64,000 nt of DNA from Sphingomonas aurea (GTDB lineage Bacteria > Pseudomonadota > Alphaproteobacteria > Sphingomonadales > Sphingomonadaceae): NCBI RefSeq assembly GCF_030678875.1, contig NZ_JAUUDS010000001.1:1-64000 (forward strand), in the 5' to 3' direction. This document shows, one piece after another, positions 55,419-64,000 of the stretch (position 1 is the first letter of the stretch; every line of letters starts with the position of its first letter). The notes beneath the pieces were generated by a model. The model ran no database searches, was not told the DNA's origin, and was given only the letters and a program-made list of their open reading frames with translations. The translations under genes and the position numbers were made by a program.

Positions 55419-56684
55419 ATGGCAAAGGCTGCACCGGAAGGGCTGATTACCGCACTCGATATCGGGTCATCGAAGGTATCGGCGATGATCGCGAAGAAGG
55501 GCGACGGCGGCGAGCTGATCGTGCTGGGCACCGGCCAGCGCGAGAGCCGCGGCGTCAAGCGCGGCTATATCGCCGACATGACCGCGACCGAGGCGGCGGT
55601 GCGCGAGGCCGTCGAGCAGGCCGAGCGGATCGCGGGGCTGAACATCGAGAATGTCTGGGTCGGTTTTTCCGCGGGCGGTCTGGTGTCCGACGTCGCCGAG
55701 GTCGAGGTGGAACTTGGCGGCCATCAGGTCGAGCAGCAGGATATTGACGCGCTGCTCACCGCCGGGCGCCAGTCGATCGATCCGCAGGGCCGCATGGTGC
55801 TCCATGCCCAGCCGGCGCTCTACACGCTCGACGGGCTTACGGGCGTGAAGAAGCCGCTCGGCCTCCATGCCGACAAGCTGGGCGTCCACATCCACGTCGT
55901 CGCCGCCGATGGATCGCCGGTGCGCAACCTCGACCTGTGCGTCCGCTCGGCGCATCTGGAGGTGAAGTCGATCATCGCCTCGCCCGTCGCCACCGGCCTC
56001 GCCTGCCTGTCCGACGAGGAGCGCGAGCTGGGTGTCGCGCTGGTCGAGATCGGCGCGGGGATCACCAACGTCTCGCTGTTCGCGGGCGGCATGCTGGTCG
56101 GGCTGTGCTCGATCCCGACCGGCGCGGCTGATATCACCGACGACATCGCCTCCGCCTTCGGCACCCGGCGCCAGCAGGCGGAGCGGATGAAGTGCTTCCA
56201 CGGCTCGGCCAATGCGTCCCCGCGCGACAATCACGACATGATCCCGGTGACGCCGATCGCCGCCGAGGACGACGCCCATGCCGGCGTGCAGATCACCAAG
56301 GCGCAGCTGATCGGCGTGATCCGCCAGCGGCTGGAGCATCAGATGGGCGAGATCCGCAAGGCGCTGGCACAGCTGCGCTTCGAGGGGCCGGTGGGGCGGC
56401 AGGTCGTGCTGACCGGCGGGGGTGCCGAGCTGAAGGGCATCGCCGATTACGCGCAGCAGGCACTGGGCCGCTCGGTCCGGCTCGGCCGGCCGCGCGGGCT
56501 GACCGGACTGCCGGAGGCGCATGGCGGACCCGCCTTCGCCACGCTAGCCGGGCTGGCTTTCTATGCGGCCACCGATCCTGTCGACCTGCGCAGCCTGGCA
56601 CCAGCCGGGCAGACGGTGATGCGGCCGTCGGGCGGCATGGGCCTGTTCCGCAAGCTGATCCAGGCGGCGCGGGCAAATTATTGA
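55419..56684 (+). CDS. ftsA: Cell division protein FtsA
   Basis: FtsA is an actin-like protein that tethers FtsZ to the membrane. The 421-residue protein has ITALDIGSSKVSAMIAKKG near 10, the SHS2-like domain around residues 85-165, VALVEIGAGITNVSLF near 207, GAADITDDIASAFGT near 232 and VVLTGGGAELKGIADYAQQAL near 326. The C-terminus (GMGLFRKLIQAARANY) is the amphipathic membrane-targeting helix. The ATG at 55419 follows GGGGGA. Confidence 0.95.
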   Translation: MAKAAPEGLITALDIGSSKVSAMIAKKGDGGELIVLGTGQRESRGVKRGYIADMTATEAAVREAVEQAERIAGLNIENVWVGFSAGGLVSDVAEVEVELGGHQVEQQDIDALLTAGRQSIDPQGRMVLHAQPALYTLDGLTGVKKPLGLHADKLGVHIHVVAADGSPVRNLDLCVRSAHLEVKSIIASPVATGLACLSDEERELGVALVEIGAGITNVSLFAGGMLVGLCSIPTGAADITDDIASAFGTRRQQAERMKCFHGSANASPRDNHDMIPVTPIAAEDDAHAGVQITKAQLIGVIRQRLEHQMGEIRKALAQLRFEGPVGRQVVLTGGGAELKGIADYAQQALGRSVRLGRPRGLTGLPEAHGGPAFATLAGLAFYAATDPVDLRSLAPAGQTVMRPSGGMGLFRKLIQAARANY

Positions 56685-56801
56685 TCGGGTTACGCGATCG
56701 TCGCTGATTTGTGCTGGCGGCGGGCGAATCGTGCGGTAGATAGCGTTAATGATGGGTCCGGCCGGCGTTCTTCGGCCAGAGACGGGCGGAGACTGACGGC
56801 G

Positions 56802-58235
56802 ATGAGCATCGAATTTCTGGCCCCCGAGGTCGACGAGCTGACCCCGCGTATCGCGGTGATCGGCGTCGGCGGTGCGGGCGGCAACGCGATCGCGAACATG
56901 ATGCGGGCCGACGTGCAGGGCGTCGACTTCCTGGTCGCGAACACCGATGCGCAGGCGCTGAAACAGTCGACGGCGCCCAATCGTATTCAGCTGGGCACCA
57001 AGATCACGCAGGGGCTGGGCGCCGGCGCCCGTCCCGAGATCGGCCGCGCCGCGGCCGAGGAGACGATCGACTCGCTCGCCAAGCAGCTCGAGGGTTGCCA
57101 CATGGTCTTTATCGCCGCCGGCATGGGCGGCGGCACCGGCACCGGCGCCGCGCCTGTCATCGCCAAGGCGGCGCGCGACATGGGCATCCTGACCGTCGGC
57201 GTGGTCACCAAGCCCTTCGCGTTCGAGGGCAATCGTCGCTCCAAGGCGGCAGATGGCGGGATCGAGGAACTGCAGAAGTTCGTCGACACGCTGATCGTCA
57301 TCCCCAACCAGAACCTGTTCCTGATCGCCAATGCGAACACCACCTTCAAGGAGGCGTTCTCGATGGCGGACGAGGTGCTGCAGCAGGGCGTGCGCGGCAT
57401 CACCGACCTGATGGTCATGCCCGGCCTCATCAACCTCGACTTCGCCGACGTCCGCTCGGTCATGCAGGAGATGGGCAAGGCGATGATGGGCACCGGCGAG
57501 GCAAGCGGCGACAACCGCGCGCTGGAGGCGGCGCAGAAGGCAATCGCCAACCCGCTGCTCGACGGCGTGTCGATGCAGGGTGCCAAGGGCGTCATCATCT
57601 CGATTACCGGCGGCGACGACATGCGCCTGCTCGAGGTCGACGAGGCGGCGAACCACATCCGCGAGTTGGTCGATCCCGACGCGAACATCATCTGGGGCTC
57701 GGCCTTCAATCCCGAGCTTGAGGGCAAGATCCGCGTCTCGGTGGTCGCCACCGGGATCGAGGCGGTCGAGCGGACCATGGCTCCGGCCGCTCCGGCCCCC
57801 GCGTCGCAGCCGTTCAGTTTCTCCGGCGCACGCCGCAGCGACGAGACGCCGTCCTTCCGCCCGAGCACCGATCAGGCACCGGCCGCACCCGCACCGCAGG
57901 CCGCCGCGCCGGCGCCCGAGCCGGTTGCGGAGACCGCACCGTCGAACGACGAGCTGGTGCTCGGCGCCGACACGATGGTCCCGGCTGCCGACGCTGGCTA
58001 CCAGCCCGCCGCTGCCGCTGGGACCGCACCGGTCGAGGAACCGACGCGTCGCTGGGTCGCCCCCGGCAGCGAGGCGGCCCCCGCCGACCCCGCGCCCGCA
58101 CCGCGTGTGAAGCTGGGCGGGACGCTGTTCGAGCGCATGTCCAACGCTGCCCGTGGCGCGCAGCGTGAAGAGGAGAAGCCCGGCGCCGAACCGCTCGACA
58201 TTCCGCGCTTCCTGCACCGACAGAGCAATTCCTGA
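56802..58235 (+). CDS. ftsZ: Cell division protein FtsZ
   Basis: FtsZ is the tubulin-like GTPase of the Z ring. Start ATG 56802 ([21 protein letters not shown], shortened) is preferred to the frame start at 56709. The GTP-binding parts are [14 protein letters not shown] near 23, the tubulin signature [15 protein letters not shown] near 107 and [20 protein letters not shown] near 198. A long Pro/Ala-rich linker (about 320-455) leads to the C-terminal peptide [13 protein letters not shown] that binds FtsA. The linker is longer than in E. coli FtsZ, as in other alphaproteobacteria. It ends the dcw cluster. Confidence 0.97.
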   Translation: MSIEFLAPEVDELTPRIAVIGVGGAGGNAIANMMRADVQGVDFLVANTDAQALKQSTAPNRIQLGTKITQGLGAGARPEIGRAAAEETIDSLAKQLEGCHMVFIAAGMGGGTGTGAAPVIAKAARDMGILTVGVVTKPFAFEGNRRSKAADGGIEELQKFVDTLIVIPNQNLFLIANANTTFKEAFSMADEVLQQGVRGITDLMVMPGLINLDFADVRSVMQEMGKAMMGTGEASGDNRALEAAQKAIANPLLDGVSMQGAKGVIISITGGDDMRLLEVDEAANHIRELVDPDANIIWGSAFNPELEGKIRVSVVATGIEAVERTMAPAAPAPASQPFSFSGARRSDETPSFRPSTDQAPAAPAPQAAAPAPEPVAETAPSNDELVLGADTMVPAADAGYQPAAAAGTAPVEEPTRRWVAPGSEAAPADPAPAPRVKLGGTLFERMSNAARGAQREEEKPGAEPLDIPRFLHRQSNS

Positions 58236-58260
58236 TCGGATTGGCCGCTGCGCCTTCCGC

Positions 58261-58289
58261 CGTCATGCCGGGCTTGTTCCGGCATGACG
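58261..58289. repeat. Hairpin repeat downstream of ftsZ
   Basis: CGTCATGCCGG at 58261-58271 pairs perfectly with CCGGCATGACG at 58279-58289 around a 7-nt loop. No T-run follows. The stem resembles the arms of the 30704-30956 palindrome and is probably a REP-like dispersed hairpin that could slow decay of the dcw transcript. Confidence 0.8.
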
Positions 58290-58392
58290 CGGGTCCGCAG
58301 CATTCGTCGCTTCCCAACCCCGCTCCGTCGCGCGGGGCGGGGCGATCCACTGTCCGTTCATCCCCTGTCGGTTGTAGCGTCGCACTGATCCC

Positions 58393-60240
58393 ATGACCCA
58401 TCCGACCCGCCTGACTTCGCTCCTCGCCGCGCTTGCCATGACCGCGCTGCCCATGCCGCTCGCCGCGCAGGCGGTGGTGCAATCGCTGGAGCAGACCGAT
58501 GCGGACCTGCTTGCCGCGCAGATGCGCCAGCTCGCAACCAATCCGCGCGACGTGACCGCGCTGGTCAGCGCCGGCGACCTGTCGCTGAAACTCGGCGACC
58601 TGAGCGGCGCTGCCGCGCTCTACGCCCGCGCCGACAAGATCGACCCGCGCGACGGCCGGGTCAAAGCGGGCATGGCGTCGATCCTGGTTCGCTCCGAACG
58701 GCCGGGCGAGGCGCTGCGCCTGTTCCAGCAGGCGGAGCAGGCCGGATTGTCGACGGCCGCCTTCGCTGCTGACCGTGGCCTCGCCTATGACCTGATCGGC
58801 CAGCAGGAGCGGGCGCAACGCGACTATCGCACCGCGCTCGGGGCGGCGCGCGCCGACGAGACGGTGCGGCGCTACGCCCTGTCGCTCGGCATTTCCGGGC
58901 GGCAGGCGGAAGCGCTCGATCTGCTCGACCCGCTGGTACGGCGGCAGGACCGTGCCGCCTGGCGCGCGCGCGCCTTCATCCTGGCGATGAACGGCGACAC
59001 GGCAGGCGCCAACAAGATTGCGACGACGATGATGCCCGCGCAGTTGGCGCAAGGGTTGGGGCTTTTCTTCACGCGCCTGCCTGCGCTCTCGCCGGTCGAT
59101 CGCGCCTTCGCGGTCCATTTCGGCGAGGTCTATCCGACGCCCGAACGAATCGCCGACGCCAAGCTGGTGCCGCCGATGGCCGCGCTGCCGGGCGAGACGC
59201 GCCCGCCGGTGCAGGTCGCCGCGGCGACACCCGTGCCCACCGCACGCGAGCAGCGCAGCGCCGCTCGCCGGCGTTCCACCCCGACGCGTGCCACGCCACC
59301 GGTCCAGGTCGCGGCAGCACAGGCCACGCCGGTCCGCACGGTTGCCCCCACCGCGGCCCCCGTGGTCACGCCCGCTCCGGTCCGTACCGCGCCCGCCATC
59401 GTCATGGCCCCAGCGCGCGAGGTCGTGCAGACGGTGCCCGCCGCCCCGGTCCGCCAGACGCCGCCCGTGACCGTCGCTGCCGTCACCCCGCGACCCGCAC
59501 CCGCCACCAGCGTTCCGCCGGTCGAATCGAACGCCGCCACCCGGCGGGCCGACGCGGTGCTCGCGCGCATCGTCGCCAGCCTGACCATCCCCGCGTCCGA
59601 ACTCGGTGTCGGCGAGCCGCAGGGATCGACCGAAGCGATCCCGGCGGCGGTGGCGCGCGCGCCTGCCTCGGCGGCTGGCAAGCGGGTCGTTGCGGGCGCG
59701 TCCGAGAAGGAGGCGCGCGACACTGCCGTCCGCCGCGCCGTGGCTGCCAAGCTGACCGGCGACGCGGATGCCGACGATCCAGCGCCCGCGACCACCGCCA
59801 AGGGCAAGCGCGGCGTGAAGGCCGTTGCGGCCCTCGAGGAACCGGTCCTCACCCCCGCCCAGAAACGTGCTGCCGACCGCAAGGCCAAGGCGGAGAAACA
59901 GGCCGCGGCCGACAAGAAGGCGCTTGCCGACAAGGCGGCGGCCGAGAAGAAGGCGGCACGCGCCAACCCCTCGCGCATCTGGGTTCAGGTCGCCAGCGGT
60001 GCGAATGAGAACGACCTGGTCAAGGCGTGGAAGGCCGCGAAGGCGAAATCGCCCGCCTCGTTCGCCGGCAAGTCGGGCTACACCACGCCGCTGCGCGCAA
60101 CGAACCGGGTCCTGACCGGCCCGTTCAAGACCGATGCCGAGGCGCGCGCGTTCGTCAACACGCTCGCCAAGGAAGGCGTGTCGAGCTACGCGACGACCAG
60201 CGAGGCGGGCCAGCCGGTTACGCGTCTGCCCGCCAAGTGA
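58393..60240 (+). CDS. Secreted TPR and SPOR domain protein
   Basis: The 615-residue protein has a signal peptide (about 1-26, ending PLAAQA). TPR-like helices follow (about 35-230, with [20 protein letters not shown] and [12 protein letters not shown]), then a long Ala/Pro/Thr-rich linker (about 260-520) with a Lys/Ala run ([20 protein letters not shown], shortened). The C-terminal SPOR domain ([19 protein letters not shown] to VSSYATTS, about 530-605) is a domain type that binds denuded glycan at the septum. It probably takes part in division or cell-wall turnover. Its stop overlaps the possible GTG start of dgt. Confidence 0.85.
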   Translation: MTHPTRLTSLLAALAMTALPMPLAAQAVVQSLEQTDADLLAAQMRQLATNPRDVTALVSAGDLSLKLGDLSGAAALYARADKIDPRDGRVKAGMASILVRSERPGEALRLFQQAEQAGLSTAAFAADRGLAYDLIGQQERAQRDYRTALGAARADETVRRYALSLGISGRQAEALDLLDPLVRRQDRAAWRARAFILAMNGDTAGANKIATTMMPAQLAQGLGLFFTRLPALSPVDRAFAVHFGEVYPTPERIADAKLVPPMAALPGETRPPVQVAAATPVPTAREQRSAARRRSTPTRATPPVQVAAAQATPVRTVAPTAAPVVTPAPVRTAPAIVMAPAREVVQTVPAAPVRQTPPVTVAAVTPRPAPATSVPPVESNAATRRADAVLARIVASLTIPASELGVGEPQGSTEAIPAAVARAPASAAGKRVVAGASEKEARDTAVRRAVAAKLTGDADADDPAPATTAKGKRGVKAVAALEEPVLTPAQKRAADRKAKAEKQAAADKKALADKAAAEKKAARANPSRIWVQVASGANENDLVKAWKAAKAKSPASFAGKSGYTTPLRATNRVLTGPFKTDAEARAFVNTLAKEGVSSYATTSEAGQPVTRLPAK

Positions 60241-60248
60241 GCGACGCC

Positions 60249-61415
60249 ATGACCGGCCGCGCGCCATGGGCGGCCGATCCGGCGCGCAGTCGCGGTCGCC
60301 TGCACGACGAGAATGATGGCGGCGTGCGGGGCCCGCGCGACGCGTTCCAGCGTGATCGCGACCGGGTGATCCACTCGATCAGCTTCCGCCGCCTCCGCCA
60401 CAAGACCCAGGTATTCATGGCGCCTGACGGGGACCATTTCCGCGTCCGCCTGACCCACAGTATCGAGGTGGCGCAGATCGGCCGCGCGATCGCCCGCGCG
60501 CTCGGCCTGAACGAGGACCTGACCGAGGCTCTGTGCCTGGCGCACGATATTGGCCATCCGCCCTTCGGCCATGCGGGTGAGGACGCGTTGAAGGCGGCGC
60601 TGGCCGGGCAGGGCGGGTTCGACCACAACGGCCATACCCTGCGCGTGCTGACCGAGATCGAGCGGCCCTATCCGCGCTGGAACGGCCTGAACCTGACCTG
60701 GGAGACGCTGGAGGGGCTGGCCAAGCACAATGGCCCGGTCCGCCACCCCGGCTGGGCGCTGGCGGCGGTGGATGCGGAGCGGCCGCTTGACCTGACCGGC
60801 TGGTCGTCGCTGGAGGCGCAGGTCGCGGCCATCGCCGACGACATCGCCTATGACAATCACGATATCGACGACGGCCTGCGCGCCGGGCTGCTGACGCTCG
60901 ACCAGCTGCTGGCCGTGCCGCTGGTCGCGCGGGTGTGGCGCGACGTCGAGGCGCGGCACGGCGGCGTGCCGCGCGACCGGCTTGCCCGCGAGTTGGTTCG
61001 CAGTCAGATCGGCGCGATGGTGACCGACCTGATCGCCGAAACCCGCGACCGCATCGCCGGGTCGGGCGTAGCAAGCCCGGACGATGTCCGCGCAGCAGGA
61101 CGAGCGCTGGTCGGCTTCTCCGACCGGCTCCGCGGCGAGGAGCGCGACCTGAAGCGCTTCATGTACGCCAATCTCTATCATCACCCGGTCCAGCTGGCGG
61201 CGGCGGCGGCGGCGCAGCAGGTGGTGTCGGGGCTGTTCGCCGCCTATCGCGCCGATCCGGCGGCGCTCCCGTCCGAATGGGCGGAGCGGCTGCCCATGAC
61301 CGAGCCCGATCGCAGCCGCCACATCGCCGACTTCATCGCCGGCATGACCGACCGGTATGCGATCGGCCAGTACCGCCAAGTGGTCGGCCCGATCGAGATG
61401 CCCGAAGGCTTCTGA
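60249..61415 (+). CDS. dgt: Deoxyguanosinetriphosphate triphosphohydrolase-like protein
   Basis: This HD-domain enzyme hydrolyses dNTPs, releasing triphosphate. ATG 60249 gives 388 residues; GTG 60237, overlapping the previous stop, is a possible longer start. Motifs: [20 protein letters not shown] near 28, [20 protein letters not shown] near 51, [20 protein letters not shown] (HD) near 97, and [22 protein letters not shown] near 195 (shortened). The 388-residue length fits the dGTPase type 2 subfamily of alphaproteobacteria. Confidence 0.93.
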   Translation: MTGRAPWAADPARSRGRLHDENDGGVRGPRDAFQRDRDRVIHSISFRRLRHKTQVFMAPDGDHFRVRLTHSIEVAQIGRAIARALGLNEDLTEALCLAHDIGHPPFGHAGEDALKAALAGQGGFDHNGHTLRVLTEIERPYPRWNGLNLTWETLEGLAKHNGPVRHPGWALAAVDAERPLDLTGWSSLEAQVAAIADDIAYDNHDIDDGLRAGLLTLDQLLAVPLVARVWRDVEARHGGVPRDRLARELVRSQIGAMVTDLIAETRDRIAGSGVASPDDVRAAGRALVGFSDRLRGEERDLKRFMYANLYHHPVQLAAAAAAQQVVSGLFAAYRADPAALPSEWAERLPMTEPDRSRHIADFIAGMTDRYAIGQYRQVVGPIEMPEGF

Positions 61416-61423
61416 TCCGTATC

Positions 61424-61457
61424 CCTGCCCGCCCGCTACGCAACCGGGACGGGCAGG
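61424..61457. terminator. Stem-loop between convergent dgt and a small secreted-protein gene
   Basis: CCTGCCCG at 61424-61431 pairs with CGGGCAGG at 61450-61457, with extra pairing of CCCG and CGGG inside. It lies between two convergent genes. There is no T-run, so a termination role is uncertain. Confidence 0.45.
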
Positions 61458-61470
61458 AAACCCGTGAAGA

Positions 61471-61785
61471 TCAGCGGCCGAGCGCAGCGATGCTGCCGGA
61501 CGCGTCGATCGCGGCGCCCTTCGCCTCGGCGACGCGGAACGTGACCGGCTTGTTGCCCGACCGTCCCGACACGCGGCCATTCTCGACGATCAGGTGGAAG
61601 TCCTGGCGGCCGGGCAGGCGCTGCCCGTCGATGACCGTGCGGCCCTCGGCGTCCTGCGACGTCGTATAGGTGTAGGTATAGCCCTCGTGGACGAAGCTCT
61701 TCTCGGCTTCGGCGGCACGGGCGCTGGTGCCGATGATCGCCATGGCGCAGAGTGCGGCGGCGCGGCTGAAGATGATGGTGCGCAT
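61471..61785 (-). CDS. Small secreted protein of unknown function
   Basis: The 104-residue product has a signal peptide (MRTIIFSRAAALCAMAIIGT, cleavage near ARAAEA). A compact mature domain follows with YTYTYTTSQDAEGRTVIDGQ and FHLIVENGRVSGRSGNKPVTF, ending SIAALGR. The mature part has no Cys and may be beta-rich. I recognise no family. It converges with dgt and is divergent from argS. Confidence 0.7.
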   Translation of the reverse strand: MRTIIFSRAAALCAMAIIGTSARAAEAEKSFVHEGYTYTYTTSQDAEGRTVIDGQRLPGRQDFHLIVENGRVSGRSGNKPVTFRVAEAKGAAIDASGSIAALGR

Positions 61786-61987
61786 GATCGTATTCCTCGC
61801 TGGGATGGCGTGGCTCGATCAGGTGTCCTCTTTTATGGTGTGGGGCCGGGATAATCGCGGCCTCCGACCGTCACAACTGCAAAGCCGCGGCGTACGATTG
61901 CGTCCGATGCAATCCGGCGTCGCACTCCGGGTTTGAGGGGGGCGAGCAGTTCGGCTAGGGCGGGCGCTTTCCAGCTCCGGACGGTTC

Positions 61988-63724
61988 ATGACGCTCTACA
62001 CTCGCTTTGCCGCGCACATCGATGCCGCGCTCGACACCCTCGCCGACCGTGGCGTGCTGCCGGGCGGGCTCGACCGCCGCAACGTGACGGTTGAGCCGCC
62101 GCGCGACGCCTCGCACGGCGATCTGGCGACCAATGCCGCGATGGTGCTGGCCAAGCCGGCGGGCGTGAAGCCGCGCGACCTGGCCGAGGCGCTGGCGGCC
62201 GAGCTGGCGGCGCTGCCCGCGGTGGCGCGGGTCGACGTGGCGGGTCCGGGCTTCATCAACATGGTGCTGACCGACGACAGCTGGCGCGAGGAGCTTGCGG
62301 CGGTCCACGCGGCCGCCGACGATTACGGCCGCTCGACGGCGGCCACCGGCACCACCGTCAACATCGAATATGTCTCGGCCAATCCGACCGGGCCGATGCA
62401 CATGGGCCATTGCCGCGGCGCGGTGGTCGGCGACGCGCTCGCCAGCCTGCTGGAGTTCGCCGGGGCCAAGGTGATCCGCGAATATTACGTCAACGATGCC
62501 GGCGCGCAGGTCGACGTGCTCGCCCGCTCGGCGCACCTGCGCTATCGCGAGGCGCTGGGCGAGACCGTGGCGATCCCCGAGGGGCTGTACCCCGGCGACT
62601 ATCTGGTGCCGGTCGGGCAGGCGCTCGCCGCCGAGTTCGGCGACCGCTATGTCGCCGCGCCCGAGGCGGAGTGGCTGGTGCCGTTCCGCACCCGCGCGGT
62701 CGCGGCGATGATGGAGCTGATTCGCGCCGACCTCGCCCTGCTCGGCATCCACCACGATATCTTCGCCTCCGAAGCGGAGTTGCAGGCGGCCGGCAAGCCG
62801 GAGGCGGCAGAGGCCGAACTGCGCGCCCGCGACCTGGTCTATGACGGCGTGCTGGAAGCGCCCAAGGGTGAGACGCCCGAGGATTGGGAGCCGGTGCAGC
62901 TGCCGCTGTTCCGCTCCACCGCGTTCGGCGACGATCAGGACCGGCCGATCCGCAAGTCGAACGGGCAATGGACCTATTTCGGCGCCGACATGGCCTATCA
63001 CTTCCAGAAGGCGCAGAATGCCGACCAGCTGATCGATATCTGGGGCGCCGACCATGCCGGCACGGTCAAGCGCATCGTCGCCGCCGTCGCTGCGCTGACC
63101 GGCGGCACCAAGCGGTTCGACGTCAAGCTGATCCAGATGGTCCGCCTGTTGCGCGGCGGCGAGCCGGTGAAGATGTCGAAGCGTGCCGGCAATTTCGTGA
63201 CGCTGGCCGACGTGGTGCGCGAGGTCGGCAAGGATGTCGTCCGCTTCACCATGCTGACCCGCCGGGCCGACGCGCAGATGGATTTCGACTTCGCCAAGGT
63301 GGTCGAGGCATCGAAGGACAATCCGGTCTTCTACGTCCAGTACGCTCATGCCCGCATCGCCTCGCTCCACCGCCGCGCTGCCGAGGCGGGGATCGAGGCC
63401 GGGAGCGAGGGCGGTGAGGCCGACCTGTCCCGTTTGGAGACGGACGAGCTGGCGCTGGTCAAGCTCGCCGCGCAGTTCCCGCGCACGGTCGAGACTGCGG
63501 CGGCGACGCGCGAGCCGCATCGGATCGCCTTTTACCTCTATGACTTGGCGGCCGGCTTTCACGCGCTGTGGAATGTCGGCAACGACCGGCCCGATCGCCG
63601 CTTCCTGGTGGTCGACGATCCGGCGGCGACGCGCGCACGGCTTTTCCTCGCCGCCGGCATCGGGCAGATCATCCGCAACGGTCTGCGCGTGATGGGTGTC
63701 GAGGCCGTGTCGGAGATGAACTGA
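61988..63724 (+). CDS. argS: Arginyl-tRNA synthetase
   Basis: ArgS attaches arginine to tRNA-Arg. The 578-residue class I enzyme has the HIGH-type motif in NPTGPMHMGHCRGAVVGDAL near 132, the KMSKS-type motif in GGEPVKMSKRAGNFVTL near 392 and an N-terminal additional domain (about 1-100). The C-terminal anticodon-binding part ends GQIIRNGLRVMGVEAVSEM. Start ATG 61988 is well placed. The stop overlaps the next gene by one base. SPOR-domain, nagZ and scpAB genes commonly follow argS in sphingomonads; only the SPOR gene is in view. Confidence 0.96.
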   Translation: MTLYTRFAAHIDAALDTLADRGVLPGGLDRRNVTVEPPRDASHGDLATNAAMVLAKPAGVKPRDLAEALAAELAALPAVARVDVAGPGFINMVLTDDSWREELAAVHAAADDYGRSTAATGTTVNIEYVSANPTGPMHMGHCRGAVVGDALASLLEFAGAKVIREYYVNDAGAQVDVLARSAHLRYREALGETVAIPEGLYPGDYLVPVGQALAAEFGDRYVAAPEAEWLVPFRTRAVAAMMELIRADLALLGIHHDIFASEAELQAAGKPEAAEAELRARDLVYDGVLEAPKGETPEDWEPVQLPLFRSTAFGDDQDRPIRKSNGQWTYFGADMAYHFQKAQNADQLIDIWGADHAGTVKRIVAAVAALTGGTKRFDVKLIQMVRLLRGGEPVKMSKRAGNFVTLADVVREVGKDVVRFTMLTRRADAQMDFDFAKVVEASKDNPVFYVQYAHARIASLHRRAAEAGIEAGSEGGEADLSRLETDELALVKLAAQFPRTVETAAATREPHRIAFYLYDLAAGFHALWNVGNDRPDRRFLVVDDPAATRARLFLAAGIGQIIRNGLRVMGVEAVSEMN

Positions 63725-64000
63725 TGCGCGACGAGCGTTACCTGCGCGACGAGGATCGCCTGCCCTGGCTGGAGACGGTCGAGCCCGACGAGGAACCGGA
63801 ACGCTCCTGGGGGCGGATGATCGCGCTGCTGGTCGTCGGGATGGCGGTCGCGGCCGGGGTGCTGATCGGCGTCGTGACGCTGCGCGGCGGTGGCGAGCGC
63901 GCCGGCACCGGTCAGCTGATCCCCGCCGAAGTCGGCCCCTACAAGGTCCGTCCGGAAGAGCCCGGCGGATTGAAGGTAGAGGGCGAGGGCGACACCGCCA
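63724..64000 (+). CDS. SPOR-type membrane protein, N-terminal part, cut by the window edge
   Basis: ATG 63724 overlaps the argS stop by one base. About 92 residues are visible: an acidic cytoplasmic N-terminus (RDEDRLPWLETVEPDEEPER), a membrane segment at about 34-55 (MIALLVVGMAVAAGVLIGV) and the start of a Gly/Glu-rich periplasmic region. In sphingomonads the gene after argS normally encodes a bitopic SPOR-domain protein, and the visible layout fits. The SPOR domain itself would lie beyond 64000. Confidence 0.75.
   Translation, partial: MRDERYLRDEDRLPWLETVEPDEEPERSWGRMIALLVVGMAVAAGVLIGVVTLRGGGERAGTGQLIPAEVGPYKVRPEEPGGLKVEGEGDTA

Noticed and set aside
57814..60267. 817-codon minus-strand frame opposite ftsZ and the SPOR-protein gene
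   Set aside because: Its sequence is Gly/Arg-rich with no recognisable domain, and it crosses two well-supported genes.

Overview
The window looks like a chromosome segment of a GC-rich alphaproteobacterium of the order Sphingomonadales, most likely Sphingomonas or a close relative. The evidence is a PEPxxWA-CTERM secreted protein, an exopolysaccharide locus with a dTDP-rhamnose operon, an alphaproteobacterial dcw (division and cell wall) cluster, an NDUFA12-type complex I accessory protein, and dense short overlapping start/stop junctions. I see no rRNA, tRNA, CRISPR array, phage or insertion-sequence transposase.

Layout. 1-7937: exopolysaccharide genes: four glycosyltransferases, two left-handed beta-helix acyltransferases, a cupin protein and a polyprenyl-phosphate glycosylphosphotransferase. 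8188-9715: a PEPxxWA-CTERM protein with a strong terminator, then an unrecognised membrane-anchored protein. 9794-13185 (minus): rfbC-rfbB-rfbD-rfbA for dTDP-L-rhamnose. 13277-15444 (minus): otsB-otsA for trehalose. 15524-25160: a propionyl-CoA to succinyl-CoA locus, made of a divergent ScfR/RamB-type regulator, pccB, an AT-rich orphan gene, methylmalonyl-CoA epimerase, methylmalonyl-CoA mutase, bioB and pccA. 25224-30177: a tripartite MacAB-type efflux operon with its outer-membrane factor. 30398-38689: mixed housekeeping genes: FAAL, recX, a double cold-shock-domain protein, DUF192, NDUFA12, DUF2155, aat, an MliC-like lipoprotein, vapBC and cysK. 39076-58235: the dcw cluster mraZ-rsmH-ftsL-ftsI-murE-murF-mraY-murD-ftsW-murG-murC-(small ORF)-murB-ddl-ftsQ-ftsA-ftsZ. 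58393-64000: a TPR/SPOR protein, dgt, a small secreted protein, argS and the start of another SPOR protein.

How the genes work together. Most neighbours are translationally coupled through ATGA, GTGA, TTGA or TGATG junctions, so the rfb, ots, propionate, efflux and dcw blocks are probably operons. In the propionate block, bioB makes the biotin that PccA carries, so cofactor and enzyme are encoded together.

Most unusual signal. A family of structured palindromic elements of about 132-135 nt is scattered through the dcw operon. Three copies lie at the murE/murF, murG/murC and murB/ddl junctions, and each ends in GGGGAGGA 4-6 nt before the next start codon, so the repeat seems to supply the ribosome binding site. 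A fourth copy is inside murD. It is exactly 132 nt, in frame, and encodes residues 48-91. A related element appears to interrupt the propionate regulator, and a possible remnant lies in pccA. The elements share 27-28-nt terminal arms, while their internal hairpin stems differ in sequence but stay self-complementary. Other palindromes lie in the efflux operon and in a 253-nt nested palindrome at 30704-30956.
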